DNA of 64,000 nucleotides from the NCBI GenBank assembly GCA_028869255.1, contig CP110972.1:315001-379000 (forward strand), given 5' to 3'. The notes beneath the pieces were generated by a model that saw only the letters and a list, made by a program, of their open reading frames with translations, did not search any database and was not told the DNA's origin. The position numbers and the translations under genes are program-made. Position 1 is the stretch's first letter; each line of letters opens with the position of its first letter. The DNA comes from Pseudomonas poae. Its GTDB lineage: Bacteria; Pseudomonadota; Gammaproteobacteria; Pseudomonadales; Pseudomonadaceae. Positions 31,621 through 40,476 of the stretch are shown one piece after another.

Positions 31621-31983
31621 TTACTCCAGGTGTTCAGGCTTGATCGGATCCCCTGCCTTCACATCCAACTGATGCCGCACATCCTCGAACATCAAGTCGT
31701 ACTGCTTGTGCATCGAGCCGTTCAATACCGCAATTTTCGGCATGCCGTATTTCTGCGCGATGTTCATGGCGTGCCGGGCGAAGTCGAACGCCTGGTCCTT
31801 GGGCAAAAAGAACTCTTCCTTGAGGTCCTTGCCCTGCACCGAACCGTGCAGCTTGAAGAGCATTCCCTTGCCTTCCTTTGGGTCCTGGCTGACCTCGTAG
31901 TCGATGCACAGGTTGTAGCTGTAGTCATCCTTGTTCAGCGCGTGACGTTCAACGTGCAAGTGACCGGGTTCAAAGGTGGCCAT
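31621..31983 (-). CDS. DUF5064 family protein in the arc operon
   Basis: A 120-aa soluble protein of unknown function. MATFEPGHLHVERHALNKDD and the C-terminal MHKQYDLMFEDVRHQL region match a family I know only from Pseudomonas (DUF5064). No catalytic motif is apparent. It lies 18 bases after arcC on the same strand and is therefore probably the last gene of arcDABC, suggesting but not proving a role during arginine fermentation. Confidence 0.75.
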   Translation of the reverse strand: MATFEPGHLHVERHALNKDDYSYNLCIDYEVSQDPKEGKGMLFKLHGSVQGKDLKEEFFLPKDQAFDFARHAMNIAQKYGMPKIAVLNGSMHKQYDLMFEDVRHQLDVKAGDPIKPEHLE

Positions 31984-32001
31984 AGGCGTATCTCCTCTAC
32001 T

Positions 32002-32931
32002 TCACAGATAGGTGATGCCAGGTTTTGCCGTGCTGATGCGTGTACCGGCACTGCCCTGGACGATGGCTTCGATGTCCGAGAGTGAACCGATGACGGCGGT
32101 TTTGCCAGTCTGGCGGGCGAACTCGCAGGCTGCTTGCACCTTGGGCCCCATGGAGCCGGCGGCGAAGCCGAGGTTTTCCATTTCATCGGGATGCGCCTGG
32201 CCGATGGCCTTCTGGGTCGGCTTGCCGAAGTCGATGAATGCGGCGTTGACGTCGGTGGCGATCACCAGCAGATCGGCGTCCAGTTGGGCGGCCAGCAGTG
32301 AGGAACACAGGTCCTTGTCGATCACCGCTTCAATGCCCTTGAGCTTGCCGTCTTCGCCATACATCGTCGGGATACCACCGCCACCGGCGCAGATCACGAT
32401 GGCGCTTTTTTCCAGCAGCCATTTGATTGGGCGGATTTCAAAGATGCGTTTGGGGCGCGGGCTGGCAACCACACGGCGATATTTGTCGCCATCCGGGGCG
32501 ATGGCCCAGCCTTTTTCGGCGGCGAGCTTTTCGGCTTCGGCTTTGGAATACACCGGGCCGATGGGTTTGGTCGGGTTCTGGAAGGCCGGGTCTTTGGCGT
32601 CCACTTCTACCTGGGTGAGCAGGGTGGCGAACGGCACTTCGAAGTCCAGCAGGTTGCCCAGTTCCTGTTCGATGATGTAGCCGATCATGCCTTCGGTCTC
32701 GGCGCCCAGCACGTCCAGCGGGTAAGGCGACACACTGGTGTAGGCCGCTGCCTGCAACGACAGCAGGCCGACCTGCGGGCCATTGCCGTGGGCGATCACC
32801 AGCTCGTTGCCGGGATGGATCTTGGCGATTTGCTCGGTGGCGATCCGGATATTGGCGCGTTGGTTGTCCGCGGTCATGGGTTCACCACGGCGGAGCAGGG
32901 CGTTGCCGCCCAGGGCTACGACGATGCGCAT
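32002..32931 (-). CDS. arcC: Carbamate kinase
   Basis: It makes ATP from carbamoyl phosphate and ADP in the arginine deiminase pathway. It has 309 aa. [43 protein letters not shown] and [16 protein letters not shown] are hallmark motifs of the family. It is separated from arcB by a REP, a frequent position for such elements within this operon's messenger. The DUF5064 gene follows after 18 bases. Confidence 0.97.
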   Translation of the reverse strand: MRIVVALGGNALLRRGEPMTADNQRANIRIATEQIAKIHPGNELVIAHGNGPQVGLLSLQAAAYTSVSPYPLDVLGAETEGMIGYIIEQELGNLLDFEVPFATLLTQVEVDAKDPAFQNPTKPIGPVYSKAEAEKLAAEKGWAIAPDGDKYRRVVASPRPKRIFEIRPIKWLLEKSAIVICAGGGGIPTMYGEDGKLKGIEAVIDKDLCSSLLAAQLDADLLVIATDVNAAFIDFGKPTQKAIGQAHPDEMENLGFAAGSMGPKVQAACEFARQTGKTAVIGSLSDIEAIVQGSAGTRISTAKPGITYL

Positions 32932-32982
32932 AATGCGATCCTTCTAGAATTCAGCAAGGTCTCTGAGCGAAGAGCAATCAAT

Positions 32983-33068
32983 GTGGGAGCCGGGCTTGCC
33001 CGCGATGGCATCACCCTGATGTTCCTGAGAAACCGAGGTGCCCGCATCGCAGGCAAGCCAGCTCCCAC
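32983..33068. repeat. REP/BIME inverted repeat between arcB and arcC
   Basis: GTGGGAGCCGGGCTTGCCCG and a reverse complement of the GGCTTGCCTGCGAT variant. Within an operon such hairpins can protect the upstream messenger; this effect is inferred. Confidence 0.8.
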
Positions 33069-33093
33069 ATTGACTGAGTTCCACACTTAAGAT

Positions 33094-34104
33094 TTAGATA
33101 TCTGCGAGTGCCGACACCAGAATCGCCTTGATGGTATGCATACGGTTTTCCGCTTGCTCAAACGCGATGTTGGCCGGCGACTCGAACACTTCCTCGGTCA
33201 CTTCCACGCCATTGGCCAGGTTCGGATAACGTGCGGCGATGTCCTTGCCCACTTTGGTCTCGCTGTTATGGAACGCCGGCAGGCAGTGCATGAACTTCAC
33301 GCGGGGGTTGCCTGAGGCTTTCATCATCTTGGCGTTGACCTGGTACGGCAGCAGTTGCTCGATACGCTCGTCCCACGCTTCCACCGGCTCGCCCATCGAT
33401 ACCCAGATATCGGTGTGGATAAAGTCCACGCCTTTGACCGCTTCTTTCGGGTCTTCGGTGATGGTGATGCGCGCACCGCTTTCTTCAGCGAATGCCTGGC
33501 ACTGCTTGATGAAGTCGGCATGTGGCCACAGCGCTTTCGGCGCGCCGATGCGCACGTCCATGCCCAGCTTGGCGCCGATCATCAGCAGCGAGTTGCCCAT
33601 GTTGTAGCGCGCATCGCCGAGGTACGCGTAGCTGATGTCATGCAGCGGCTTGTCGCTGTGCTCGCGCATGGTCAGGGTGTCGGCGATCATTTGCGTGGGG
33701 TGGAATTCGGCGGTGAGGCCGTTGAACACCGGCACCCCGGCGAACTTGGCCAGTTCTTCGACGATTTCCTGCTCAAAGCCACGGTACTCGATGGCATCGA
33801 ACATCCGGCCCAGGACGCGGGCGGTGTCTTTCATGCTTTCTTTGTGGCCGATCTGCGACGACACCGGGTCGATATAGGTGACGTGGGCGCCCTGGTCGTG
33901 GGCTGCGACTTCGAAGGCGCAACGGGTGCGGGTCGAGGTTTTTTCGAAGATCAGCGCGATGTTTTTGCCCTTCAGGTGCGCACGCTCGGTGCCGGTGTAT
34001 TTGGCACGTTTGAGGTCACGGGACAGGTCCAGCAGGTAGTGCAGCTCGCGGGTGGTGTGGTGCATCAGCGAGAGCAGACTGCGGTTGCGCATATTAAAAG
34101 CCAT
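33094..34104 (-). CDS. arcB: Ornithine carbamoyltransferase, catabolic
   Basis: It phosphorolyses citrulline to ornithine and carbamoyl phosphate. It has 336 aa, with the carbamoyl-phosphate loop [14 protein letters not shown], the HPTQMIAD motif and the active-site HCLPAFHN. The context between arcA and arcC indicates the catabolic rather than biosynthetic (argF) isozyme; the N-terminus [17 protein letters not shown] also matches catabolic forms. Confidence 0.97.
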   Translation of the reverse strand: MAFNMRNRSLLSLMHHTTRELHYLLDLSRDLKRAKYTGTERAHLKGKNIALIFEKTSTRTRCAFEVAAHDQGAHVTYIDPVSSQIGHKESMKDTARVLGRMFDAIEYRGFEQEIVEELAKFAGVPVFNGLTAEFHPTQMIADTLTMREHSDKPLHDISYAYLGDARYNMGNSLLMIGAKLGMDVRIGAPKALWPHADFIKQCQAFAEESGARITITEDPKEAVKGVDFIHTDIWVSMGEPVEAWDERIEQLLPYQVNAKMMKASGNPRVKFMHCLPAFHNSETKVGKDIAARYPNLANGVEVTEEVFESPANIAFEQAENRMHTIKAILVSALADI

Positions 34105-34171
34105 GATGGATCTCCTTGGGTTTCGGTTATCCCCCTGGCCACTGCTGGATAAGCAGCGGCCAAGGCCAAAA

Positions 34172-35429
34172 TTAATAGTCGATAGGGTCGCGGATGATCG
34201 GGCAGGTCATGCAGTGGCCGCCGCCACGGCCACTGGCCGAGTTCACCGGCACTGATGGTGATCACTTCCACACCGGCCTTGCGCAGCAGGGTGTTGGTGT
34301 AGGTGTTGCGGTCGTAGCCGATCACCACGCCAGGCTCCACGGCCACCACGTTGTTGCCGTCGTCCCATTGCTCGCGTTCGGCGGCGAAGCTGTTGCCGCC
34401 GGTCTCGACCACGCGCAGCGCCTTGAGGTTGAGCGCTGCGGCGACGGTTTCGAGGAAGTTGGTTTTCTCGCGCTGGATGTCGATGCCGTGGGGCTTGCTT
34501 TCATCCGGGCGGAGGGTGAACGGCACGATCTGATTGACCACTTCGGGGAAGATGGTGACCAGGTCGCGGTCGCAGAAGCTGAACACGGTGTCCAGGTGCA
34601 TCGCGGCGCGGGATTTCGGCAGGCCGGCAACGATCACACGCTCCACGGCTTTGTTCTTGAACAGGTTGCGCGCCAGTTGGCCGATGGCCTGGTGGGACGA
34701 GCGTTCACCCATGCCGATCAGCACGACACCATTGCCAATCGGCATCACGTCGCCGCCTTCGAGCGTGGCGGCGCCGTGTTCCTGATCGGGGTCGCCGTAC
34801 CAGATCTGGAAGTCGGCGTTGGTGAACTCGGGGTGGAATTTGTAGATGGCCGAGGCCAGCAGGGTTTCCTGGCGTCGCGCCGGCCAGTACATCGGGTTGA
34901 GCGTCACGCCGCCGTAGATCCAGCAGGTGGTGTCGCGGGTGAACTGGGTGTTGGGCAGTGGCGGCAGAATGAAGCTTGCGTGGCCGAGGAAGTCGCGGAA
35001 CATCTCGATGGTCTTGCCACCGAAGCTGCTCGGCAGGTCATCGGCCGACACGCCACCAATCAGGAACTCGCTGATTTTGCGCGGCTCAAGGCTGCGCAGC
35101 CAGGAGCCGACTTCATCGACCAGGCCCAGGCCGACGGTATTGGAGGTGATCTTGCGCTCCAGGATCCAGTCCAGCGCTTCGGGGATGGCAACGATGTCGG
35201 TCAGCAGGTTGTGCATTTCCAGCACATCAATGTCCCGCTCGCGCATCTTGGTCACGAAGTCAAAATGGTCGCGCTTGGCCTGGGCCACCCACAGCACGTC
35301 ATCGAACAGCAGTTCATCGCAGTTATTGGGGGTCAGCCGCTGGTGGGCCAAACCTGGGGAGCACACCATGACTTTGCGCAGTTTGCCGGCTTCGGAATGT
35401 ACGCCGTACTTCACTTTTTCCGTGGTCAT
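34172..35429 (-). pseudogene. arcA: Arginine deiminase, frameshifted near the C-terminus
   Basis: It hydrolyses arginine to citrulline and ammonia. The start is [20 protein letters not shown], with good conservation to ITISAGELG. There an extra base (probably T at 34234) shifts the frame just before the catalytic Cys. In the corrected frame the end reads [20 protein letters not shown] plus a terminal Tyr, giving 418 aa, equal to P. aeruginosa ArcA. Uncorrected, the ORF reads on to 34065 with an alien tail and no catalytic Cys. The extra base is not in a homopolymer, so this one deserves specific checking. Confidence 0.92.
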
Positions 35430-35453
35430 TACAGATCCTCCAGTGAACATCAG

Positions 35454-36881
35454 TTACAGAGTCAGGAAGCCGTCGTAGAGGCCATAAGCAGCCACCAGGG
35501 CGCCAATGACGACTGCGGCGAAAATCAGCTTCTCGACGTTGGTGAAAATCGGTTTGCCCAATTCATGCTTGGCCTTGGCGAACAGAATCACGCCAGGGGC
35601 ATAGAGCAGGGCGGACAGCAGCAGGTATTTGGTGCCACCGGCATAGAGCAGCCACACCGCATAGACCAGAGCGATGGCGCCGATGAACAGGTCTTTCCTG
35701 CGTTCGCGCAGGGCGTTTTCGTAGGTTTCGCCGCGCACTGCCAGCAGCAGTGCGTAAGCCGCCGACCACAGATAAGGCACCAGGATCATCGAGGTGGCGA
35801 GGTAGATCAGCGACAGGTAAGTGCTGGCCGAAAACAGCGTGATCACCAGGAAAATCTGAACCATGGCGTTGGTCAGCCACAGCGCGTTGGCCGGCACATG
35901 GTTGGCGTTTTCGCGGCGCAGGAACTCCGGCATGGTGTGGTCCTTGGCGGCGGCGAACATGATCTCCGCACACAGCAACACCCACGACAGCAGCGCGCCC
36001 AGCAGCGAGATGATCAAGCCGACGCTGATCAGCACCGCGCCCCAGTGGCCCACCACATGCTCCAGCACGGCAGCCATCGACGGGTTCTGCAGTTTGGCCA
36101 GTTCCGGCTGGGTCATGATCCCCAGGGACAGCACGTTCACCAGCATCAAAAACAGCAGCACGGTGATAAAGCCGATCACGGTGGCCTTGCCCACATCGGA
36201 GCGTTTTTCCGCACGGGACGAGAAGATGCTCGCGCCTTCGATGCCGATAAATACCCAGACGGTGACCAGCATCATGTTGCGCACCTGGTTCATCACGCTG
36301 CCCAGGTCGGGGTTTTTCACGCCCCAGATATCCGCGGTAAAGATGTCCAGTTTGAACGCGAACAGAGCGATCAACACAAACAGCACCAGCGGCACCACCT
36401 TGGCGACCGTGGTCACCAGGTTGATGAACGCGGCTTCCTTGATCCCGCGCAGTACCAGGAAATGCACGGCCCACAGCAGTACCGACGCGCCAATCACCGC
36501 CGCCGGGGTGTTGCCTTCGCCGAAGACCGGAAAGAAGTAACCGAGGGTGCTGAACAGCAATACGAAGTAGCCGACGTTGCCCAACCAGGCGCTGATCCAG
36601 TAGCCCCAGGCCGACGAAAAGCCCATGTAGTCGCCGAAACCGGCCTTGGCGTAGGCATACACACCGCCGTCCAGGTCGGGTTTGCGGTTGGCCAGGGTCT
36701 GGAACACAAATGCGAGGGTTAACATGCCGATGGCGGTAATTACCCAGCCGATCAGCACCGCGCCCACGTCGGCACTGGCCGCCATGTTTTGCGGAAGTGA
36801 GAAGATCCCGCCACCAATCATTGAGCCCACGACCAAGGCAACCAGTGCGCCGAGTCGAAGTTTTCCGGGAGATTCAGACAT
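35454..36881 (-). CDS. arcD: Arginine/ornithine antiporter ArcD
   Basis: An inner-membrane exchanger of arginine for ornithine, 475 aa with about 12-13 hydrophobic segments of the APC superfamily. The N-terminal LGALVALVVGSMIGGGIFSLPQNMA contains the family's substrate-binding GSMIGGGIF. The start at 36881 (MSESPGKLRLG) is chosen over an upstream ATG because it aligns with the second copy at 37306. It is first in the arcDABC operon and preceded by an FNR-type promoter. Confidence 0.95.
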   Translation of the reverse strand: MSESPGKLRLGALVALVVGSMIGGGIFSLPQNMAASADVGAVLIGWVITAIGMLTLAFVFQTLANRKPDLDGGVYAYAKAGFGDYMGFSSAWGYWISAWLGNVGYFVLLFSTLGYFFPVFGEGNTPAAVIGASVLLWAVHFLVLRGIKEAAFINLVTTVAKVVPLVLFVLIALFAFKLDIFTADIWGVKNPDLGSVMNQVRNMMLVTVWVFIGIEGASIFSSRAEKRSDVGKATVIGFITVLLFLMLVNVLSLGIMTQPELAKLQNPSMAAVLEHVVGHWGAVLISVGLIISLLGALLSWVLLCAEIMFAAAKDHTMPEFLRRENANHVPANALWLTNAMVQIFLVITLFSASTYLSLIYLATSMILVPYLWSAAYALLLAVRGETYENALRERRKDLFIGAIALVYAVWLLYAGGTKYLLLSALLYAPGVILFAKAKHELGKPIFTNVEKLIFAAVVIGALVAAYGLYDGFLTL

Positions 36882-36907
36882 CGCATAACTCCAATGCAGG
36901 AGAAGAG

Positions 36908-36956
36908 AGACCACAGAATAAATCCGTGCGCTAATCAAACAGCTGACTCAGATCAC
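36908..36956 (-). promoter_or_regulatory. ANR/FNR-type promoter of arcDABC
   Basis: Minus strand GTGAT-CTGA-GTCAG (36943-36956) matches 7 of 10 positions of TTGAT-N4-ATCAA. A -10 hexamer TATTCT occupies 36915-36920. If transcription begins at about 36908 the site is centred at -41.5, the class II FNR position. ANR control of arc is known in P. aeruginosa. Confidence 0.6.
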
Positions 36957-37305
36957 TTCATTGGCACATTCCATTGTGAATTAATGACTTAGGGGGGAAA
37001 ACCCTTGGGCAATACTTTTCCTCGGAAAGGCGCTTTCCAGAGCGGTCTCTCCGTTGTAATTAATTATTTAGTCTGCGCTGTGGTCGTTTGAAGCTAGACC
37101 GTTTTGCCGAATGTGCAAACTTTTTCCAGCCGTCCGTCCAAGTAGCAAGTGCTGGCGTTATTTAAAATCTAAATAAGCCTAAACTTTATAAACTGTCATG
37201 CCATTGCGTTATGAGCCTGTGGGTTTTATCGCAGTATTTAATAAACGCTACACTCGCTGAGTTAATTCGTTTGTCAGCGCAATTATTATTTGTTCAGGAG
37301 TCTGC

Positions 37306-38732
37306 ATGTCTCAACCGGCCCAGAAACTTCGACTCAGCGCCCTGATTGCCCTGGTGGTGGGCTCGATGATCGGCGGGGGGATTTTTCTTTGCCGCAGAAC
37401 ATGGCGGCGCGTGCCGAGGTGGGGGCGGTGCTGATCGGTTGGGCGATCACCGCCGTCGGCATGCTGACCCTGGCGTTTGTGTTCCAGACCCTGGCCAACC
37501 GCAAGCCGGACCTGGATTCCGGGGTGTATGCCTATGCCAAGGCCGGTTTTGGCGACTACATGGGTTTTTCGTCGGCCTGGGGTTACTGGATCAGTGCGTG
37601 GATGGGCAATGTCGGCTACTTCGTGTTGCTGTTCAGCACCCTCGGCTACTTCTTTCCGGTGTTCGGCCAGGGCAATACGCCGGTGGCCATCGGCTGCGCG
37701 TCGCTGCTGCTATGGGCGGTGCACTTTCTGGTAGTGCGCGGGATCAAGGAGGCGGCCTTCATCAACCAGATCACTACCGTGGCGAAGGTCGTGCCGCTGG
37801 TGATGTTTATCGTGATCGCCGGCGTGGCGTTCAAGGCCGATATCTTCACCCGGGATATCTGGGGCCTGGGCAACCCGCAGTTCGGCAGTGTGGTGGATCA
37901 GGTGCGCAACATGATGCTGGTCACCGTGTTTGTATTTATCGGCATTGAGGGCGCCAGCGTCTATTCGGCGCGGGCCGAGAAGCGCTCGGACGTGGGCCGC
38001 GCCACGGTGATCGGGTTTCTCGGAGTGCTGGCGCTGCTGGTGCTGGTCAACGTGCTGTCTCTGGGGATCATGAGCCAGCCGGAACTGGCGCAATTGCAAA
38101 ACCCCTCGTTGGCGGGCGTGCTGGAACATATCGTCGGGCCCTGGGGCGCGGTGCTGATCAGCCTCGGGCTGGCGGTTTCGCTGCTGGGGGCGTTGCTGTC
38201 CTGGGCGCTGTTGTGTGCTGAAATCCTCTACGTCACTGCCCATGACAAGACCATGCCGGCCTTTCTGAAAAAGGAAAACGCCAATCAAGTGCCGGTCAAC
38301 GCCCTGTGGCTGACCAATCTGATGATCCAGGCCTTTCTGGTGATTACGCTGTTTTCCCACAGCACCTACACCACCCTGATTTACCTGGCCTCCTCGATGA
38401 TCCTGGTGCCCTACCTGTGGTCGGCGGCGTATGCGGTGCTGTTGAGCGGGCGCGGCGAAACCTATGACGGCGCCCAGCGCCAGCGCTTCAAGGACCTATT
38501 GGTGGGTTTGATCGCCCTGGGCTACGCCGTGTGGCTGCTGTATGCAGGCGGCCTGAAATACCTTCTGCTGTCGGCGCTGCTGTATGCGCCCGGTGTGATC
38601 CTGTTTGCCCTGGCCAAGCGCGAGCAGGCCCAACCCTTGTTTACCCACGTGGAAAAAGGCATTTTCAGCTGCGTGATCGCCGGCGCGGGGCTGGCGGCGT
38701 ATGGGCTGTACAGCGGGGTATTGTCGTTGTGA
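37306..38732 (+). pseudogene. Second ArcD-type antiporter, frameshifted near the start
   Basis: A 475-aa APC-family protein if corrected, highly similar to the divergent arcD (ALVVGSMIGGGIF, ANRKPDLDSGVYAYAKAGFGDY, GVYAYAKAGFG, ending YGLYSGVLSL). ATG 37306 (MSQPAQKLRLSALIAL) has CAGGAG upstream. After GGGIF one T is missing in the T5 run at 37384-37390, moving the rest to another frame. The likely substrate is arginine/ornithine or a related amino acid, but this is not certain. Its last codons overlap the GTG of the alkA remnant. Confidence 0.85.
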
Positions 38733-38989
38733 GATTGGCGTATCAGGCGCCCTATGACTGGGCGGCGATGTTGGGTTTTTTTGCGGCGCGGGCGATCACC
38801 GGGTTGGAGACGGTGGTGGCAGGTGTGTATCGACGCAGTATCAGCGTGGGCGGGCGGCATTACCGGGCATTGGCGACTGGACCGCGCAGTACATCGCGGA
38901 TGCGTTTGCGTCGGGAGATATCGCGCTGGCGGCCTTTGAGGGCGTATGCGGCGCAGCATTTGTGGACGTCGTTGCAGCGGGTGGATTGA
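38729..38989 (+). pseudogene. Remnant of AlkA-type DNA-3-methyladenine glycosylase
   Basis: GTG 38729 overlaps the antiporter stop, giving RLAYQAPYDWAAMLGFFAAR and then AITGLETVVAGVYRRSISVG, the N-terminus of AlkA-like glycosylases. A large internal part is gone. From 38863, in another frame, PGIGDWTAQYIADAF is the helix-hairpin-helix/GPD motif, and from ~38925, back in the first frame, RWRPLRAYAAQHLW is the typical AlkA C-terminus. With ~260 bp left of an expected ~860, and mixed frames, it cannot be functional. Confidence 0.75.
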
Positions 38990-39008
38990 TAGCGTCTGTA
39001 CGGGCCCT

Positions 39009-39078
39009 ATCGCGGGCAAGCCCGGCTCCTACAAGTGAATGCATTCCAATGTGGGCGCTGGCTTGCCTGCGATAGCGG
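39009..39078. repeat. Two outward-facing REP half units
   Basis: ATCGCGGGCAAGCCCGGCTC (39009-39028) and GTGGGCGCTGGCTTGCCTGC (39051-39070) are single REP halves in the order opposite to the usual pairs, between the alkA remnant and the CoA transferase gene. Confidence 0.6.
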
Positions 39079-39086
39079 TGTTCAGG

Positions 39087-40439
39087 TCACCACTGCGGTC
39101 GATGTGAACCCAATTCCCCCGCCGGCAAGTCCCACTGCAACGGCGTGCCGCTGATGGTCAGCGGCGCCAGCAAGCGATGGGCCTGGCCCCAGGCCGTCTG
39201 CTCCACCACCAGGCCCTGATCCCCCGGATCTTCAGCCCGCAACGCCAACTGCTGCGGTACTTGCCCCGCGTCCACCAGCAGCTTCGCCGTACGCGCCAAT
39301 GACAACCGCGCCGAGCCGCCACGGCCGGTTTTCAGCCGTTGGCTTAACGCCTGAATCGCACTGGCCGCCATCAGGTAGCCGGTCGCATGGTCCAGTGCCT
39401 GCACGGGCAGCGGCAACGGTTTGTCCGATTGTTTCCAGGCCATGCCGGCGTCGGCAATCCCGCTGCTCATCTGCACCAGGCTGTCGAAACCCCGGCGATT
39501 ACGCCACGGGCCGCTCCAGCCGTAGGCGTTGAGGCTCACGTCGATCAGGCCGGGGGCAATCTGTTGCCGTTCGCCAGCGGCGTAGCCCAGTTGCTCCAGG
39601 GCATCGGCGCGGTACCCGTGGAACAGAACGTCGGCGTCCTTGAGCAGGCTTTCAAAAACCTGGCGGCCTTCCGGCGTTTTCAGGTCCAGGCGTGCACAGC
39701 GTTTGCCCAAGGTCATCTCCGGGACCACGCCCGGCTCGTTCCAGCTGGGCGAGTCGATGCGCAGTACATTGGCGCCCAGGCCCGCCAGAAAACGACTGGC
39801 CACCGGGCCGGCCAATACGCGAGTCAGGTCCAGCACCTTGATCCCGGCCAGGGGGCGGGCCACCGAGCCGAGCCAGGGTTTGTCAGCGGTGGTTTCAAAG
39901 AGCTGACGCTGCACCAGCGCTTCGGCATTCACCGCCAACCCTTGCGGATGTTGCTGCCAGGCTTGCCAGGTACGCATCTGCGCCGCACAGCCAGCTTCAT
40001 CGACAATCGCCTGTTCCAGCTCGGCCACATTCCATTTGGCGACCTTGCCGGCCATCTCGGCGCGGTCATTGACCTTGCCGAGTACCCGCTCGGCGGCGGC
40101 ACGGTGATGAGGGGCGTTGGTGTGCAGGCGAATCCAGCCATCGGCCCCGGCATAATCGCCGGCGACCGGGTCCCACAGCGGCGGCGTTTGCCAACCCACT
40201 GGGCGCAGGGAGGAAGAGAACCAGAATGAGGCAAGGCGTCGGTCCACGCTGACGCCGGGCAAACGCCCGGTTTGTTGTTGGATCAACTCGGCGACAGCCT
40301 GGCCGGCGGTGCCGATGCTGGCGCCGGCCAGGTCGGTGACGGCAAAGGCCGAGGGCAGGGCGCCGACCTCGGTCAGGGTCAATGGGGTTTGCGGCAGATC
40401 GAGTGCGGCTTGGATGGGAGTCAGCAGGTCAGTCATCAA
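39087..40439 (-). CDS. CoA transferase family III (CaiB/BaiF) protein
   Basis: A 450-aa protein. The second half contains the family core: PLAGIKVLDLTRVLAGPVASRFLAG, ANVLRIDSP, DLKTPEGRQVFESLLKDADV and the HGYRADALEQLGY block. Members move CoA between carboxylic acids, but the substrate cannot be inferred here. A second in-frame ATG at 40436 follows the first. It appears monocistronic and is divergent from nothing obvious; a histidine kinase gene on the same strand ends 37 bases upstream. Confidence 0.88.
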   Translation of the reverse strand: MMTDLLTPIQAALDLPQTPLTLTEVGALPSAFAVTDLAGASIGTAGQAVAELIQQQTGRLPGVSVDRRLASFWFSSSLRPVGWQTPPLWDPVAGDYAGADGWIRLHTNAPHHRAAAERVLGKVNDRAEMAGKVAKWNVAELEQAIVDEAGCAAQMRTWQAWQQHPQGLAVNAEALVQRQLFETTADKPWLGSVARPLAGIKVLDLTRVLAGPVASRFLAGLGANVLRIDSPSWNEPGVVPEMTLGKRCARLDLKTPEGRQVFESLLKDADVLFHGYRADALEQLGYAAGERQQIAPGLIDVSLNAYGWSGPWRNRRGFDSLVQMSSGIADAGMAWKQSDKPLPLPVQALDHATGYLMAASAIQALSQRLKTGRGGSARLSLARTAKLLVDAGQVPQQLALRAEDPGDQGLVVEQTAWGQAHRLLAPLTISGTPLQWDLPAGELGSHRPQW

Positions 40440-40476
40440 AGGCCCTCCGTATGAGAAGGGCCACTATAGAAGATCA

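Noticed and set aside
30043..32085. 680-aa open frame antisense to gcsR and the DUF5064 gene
   Set aside because: It overlaps two recognisable genes and has no conserved motifs.
34194..36722. 842-aa open frame antisense to arcA and arcD
   Set aside because: It spans two genes and their gap on the opposite strand, with low-complexity Gln/His/Arg composition, as expected of a shadow frame.
36930..36941. TTTGATTAGCG on the minus strand as the ANR box of arcD
   Set aside because: Only one half-site is present; the GTGAT-CTGA-GTCAG site slightly upstream has both halves and correct spacing.
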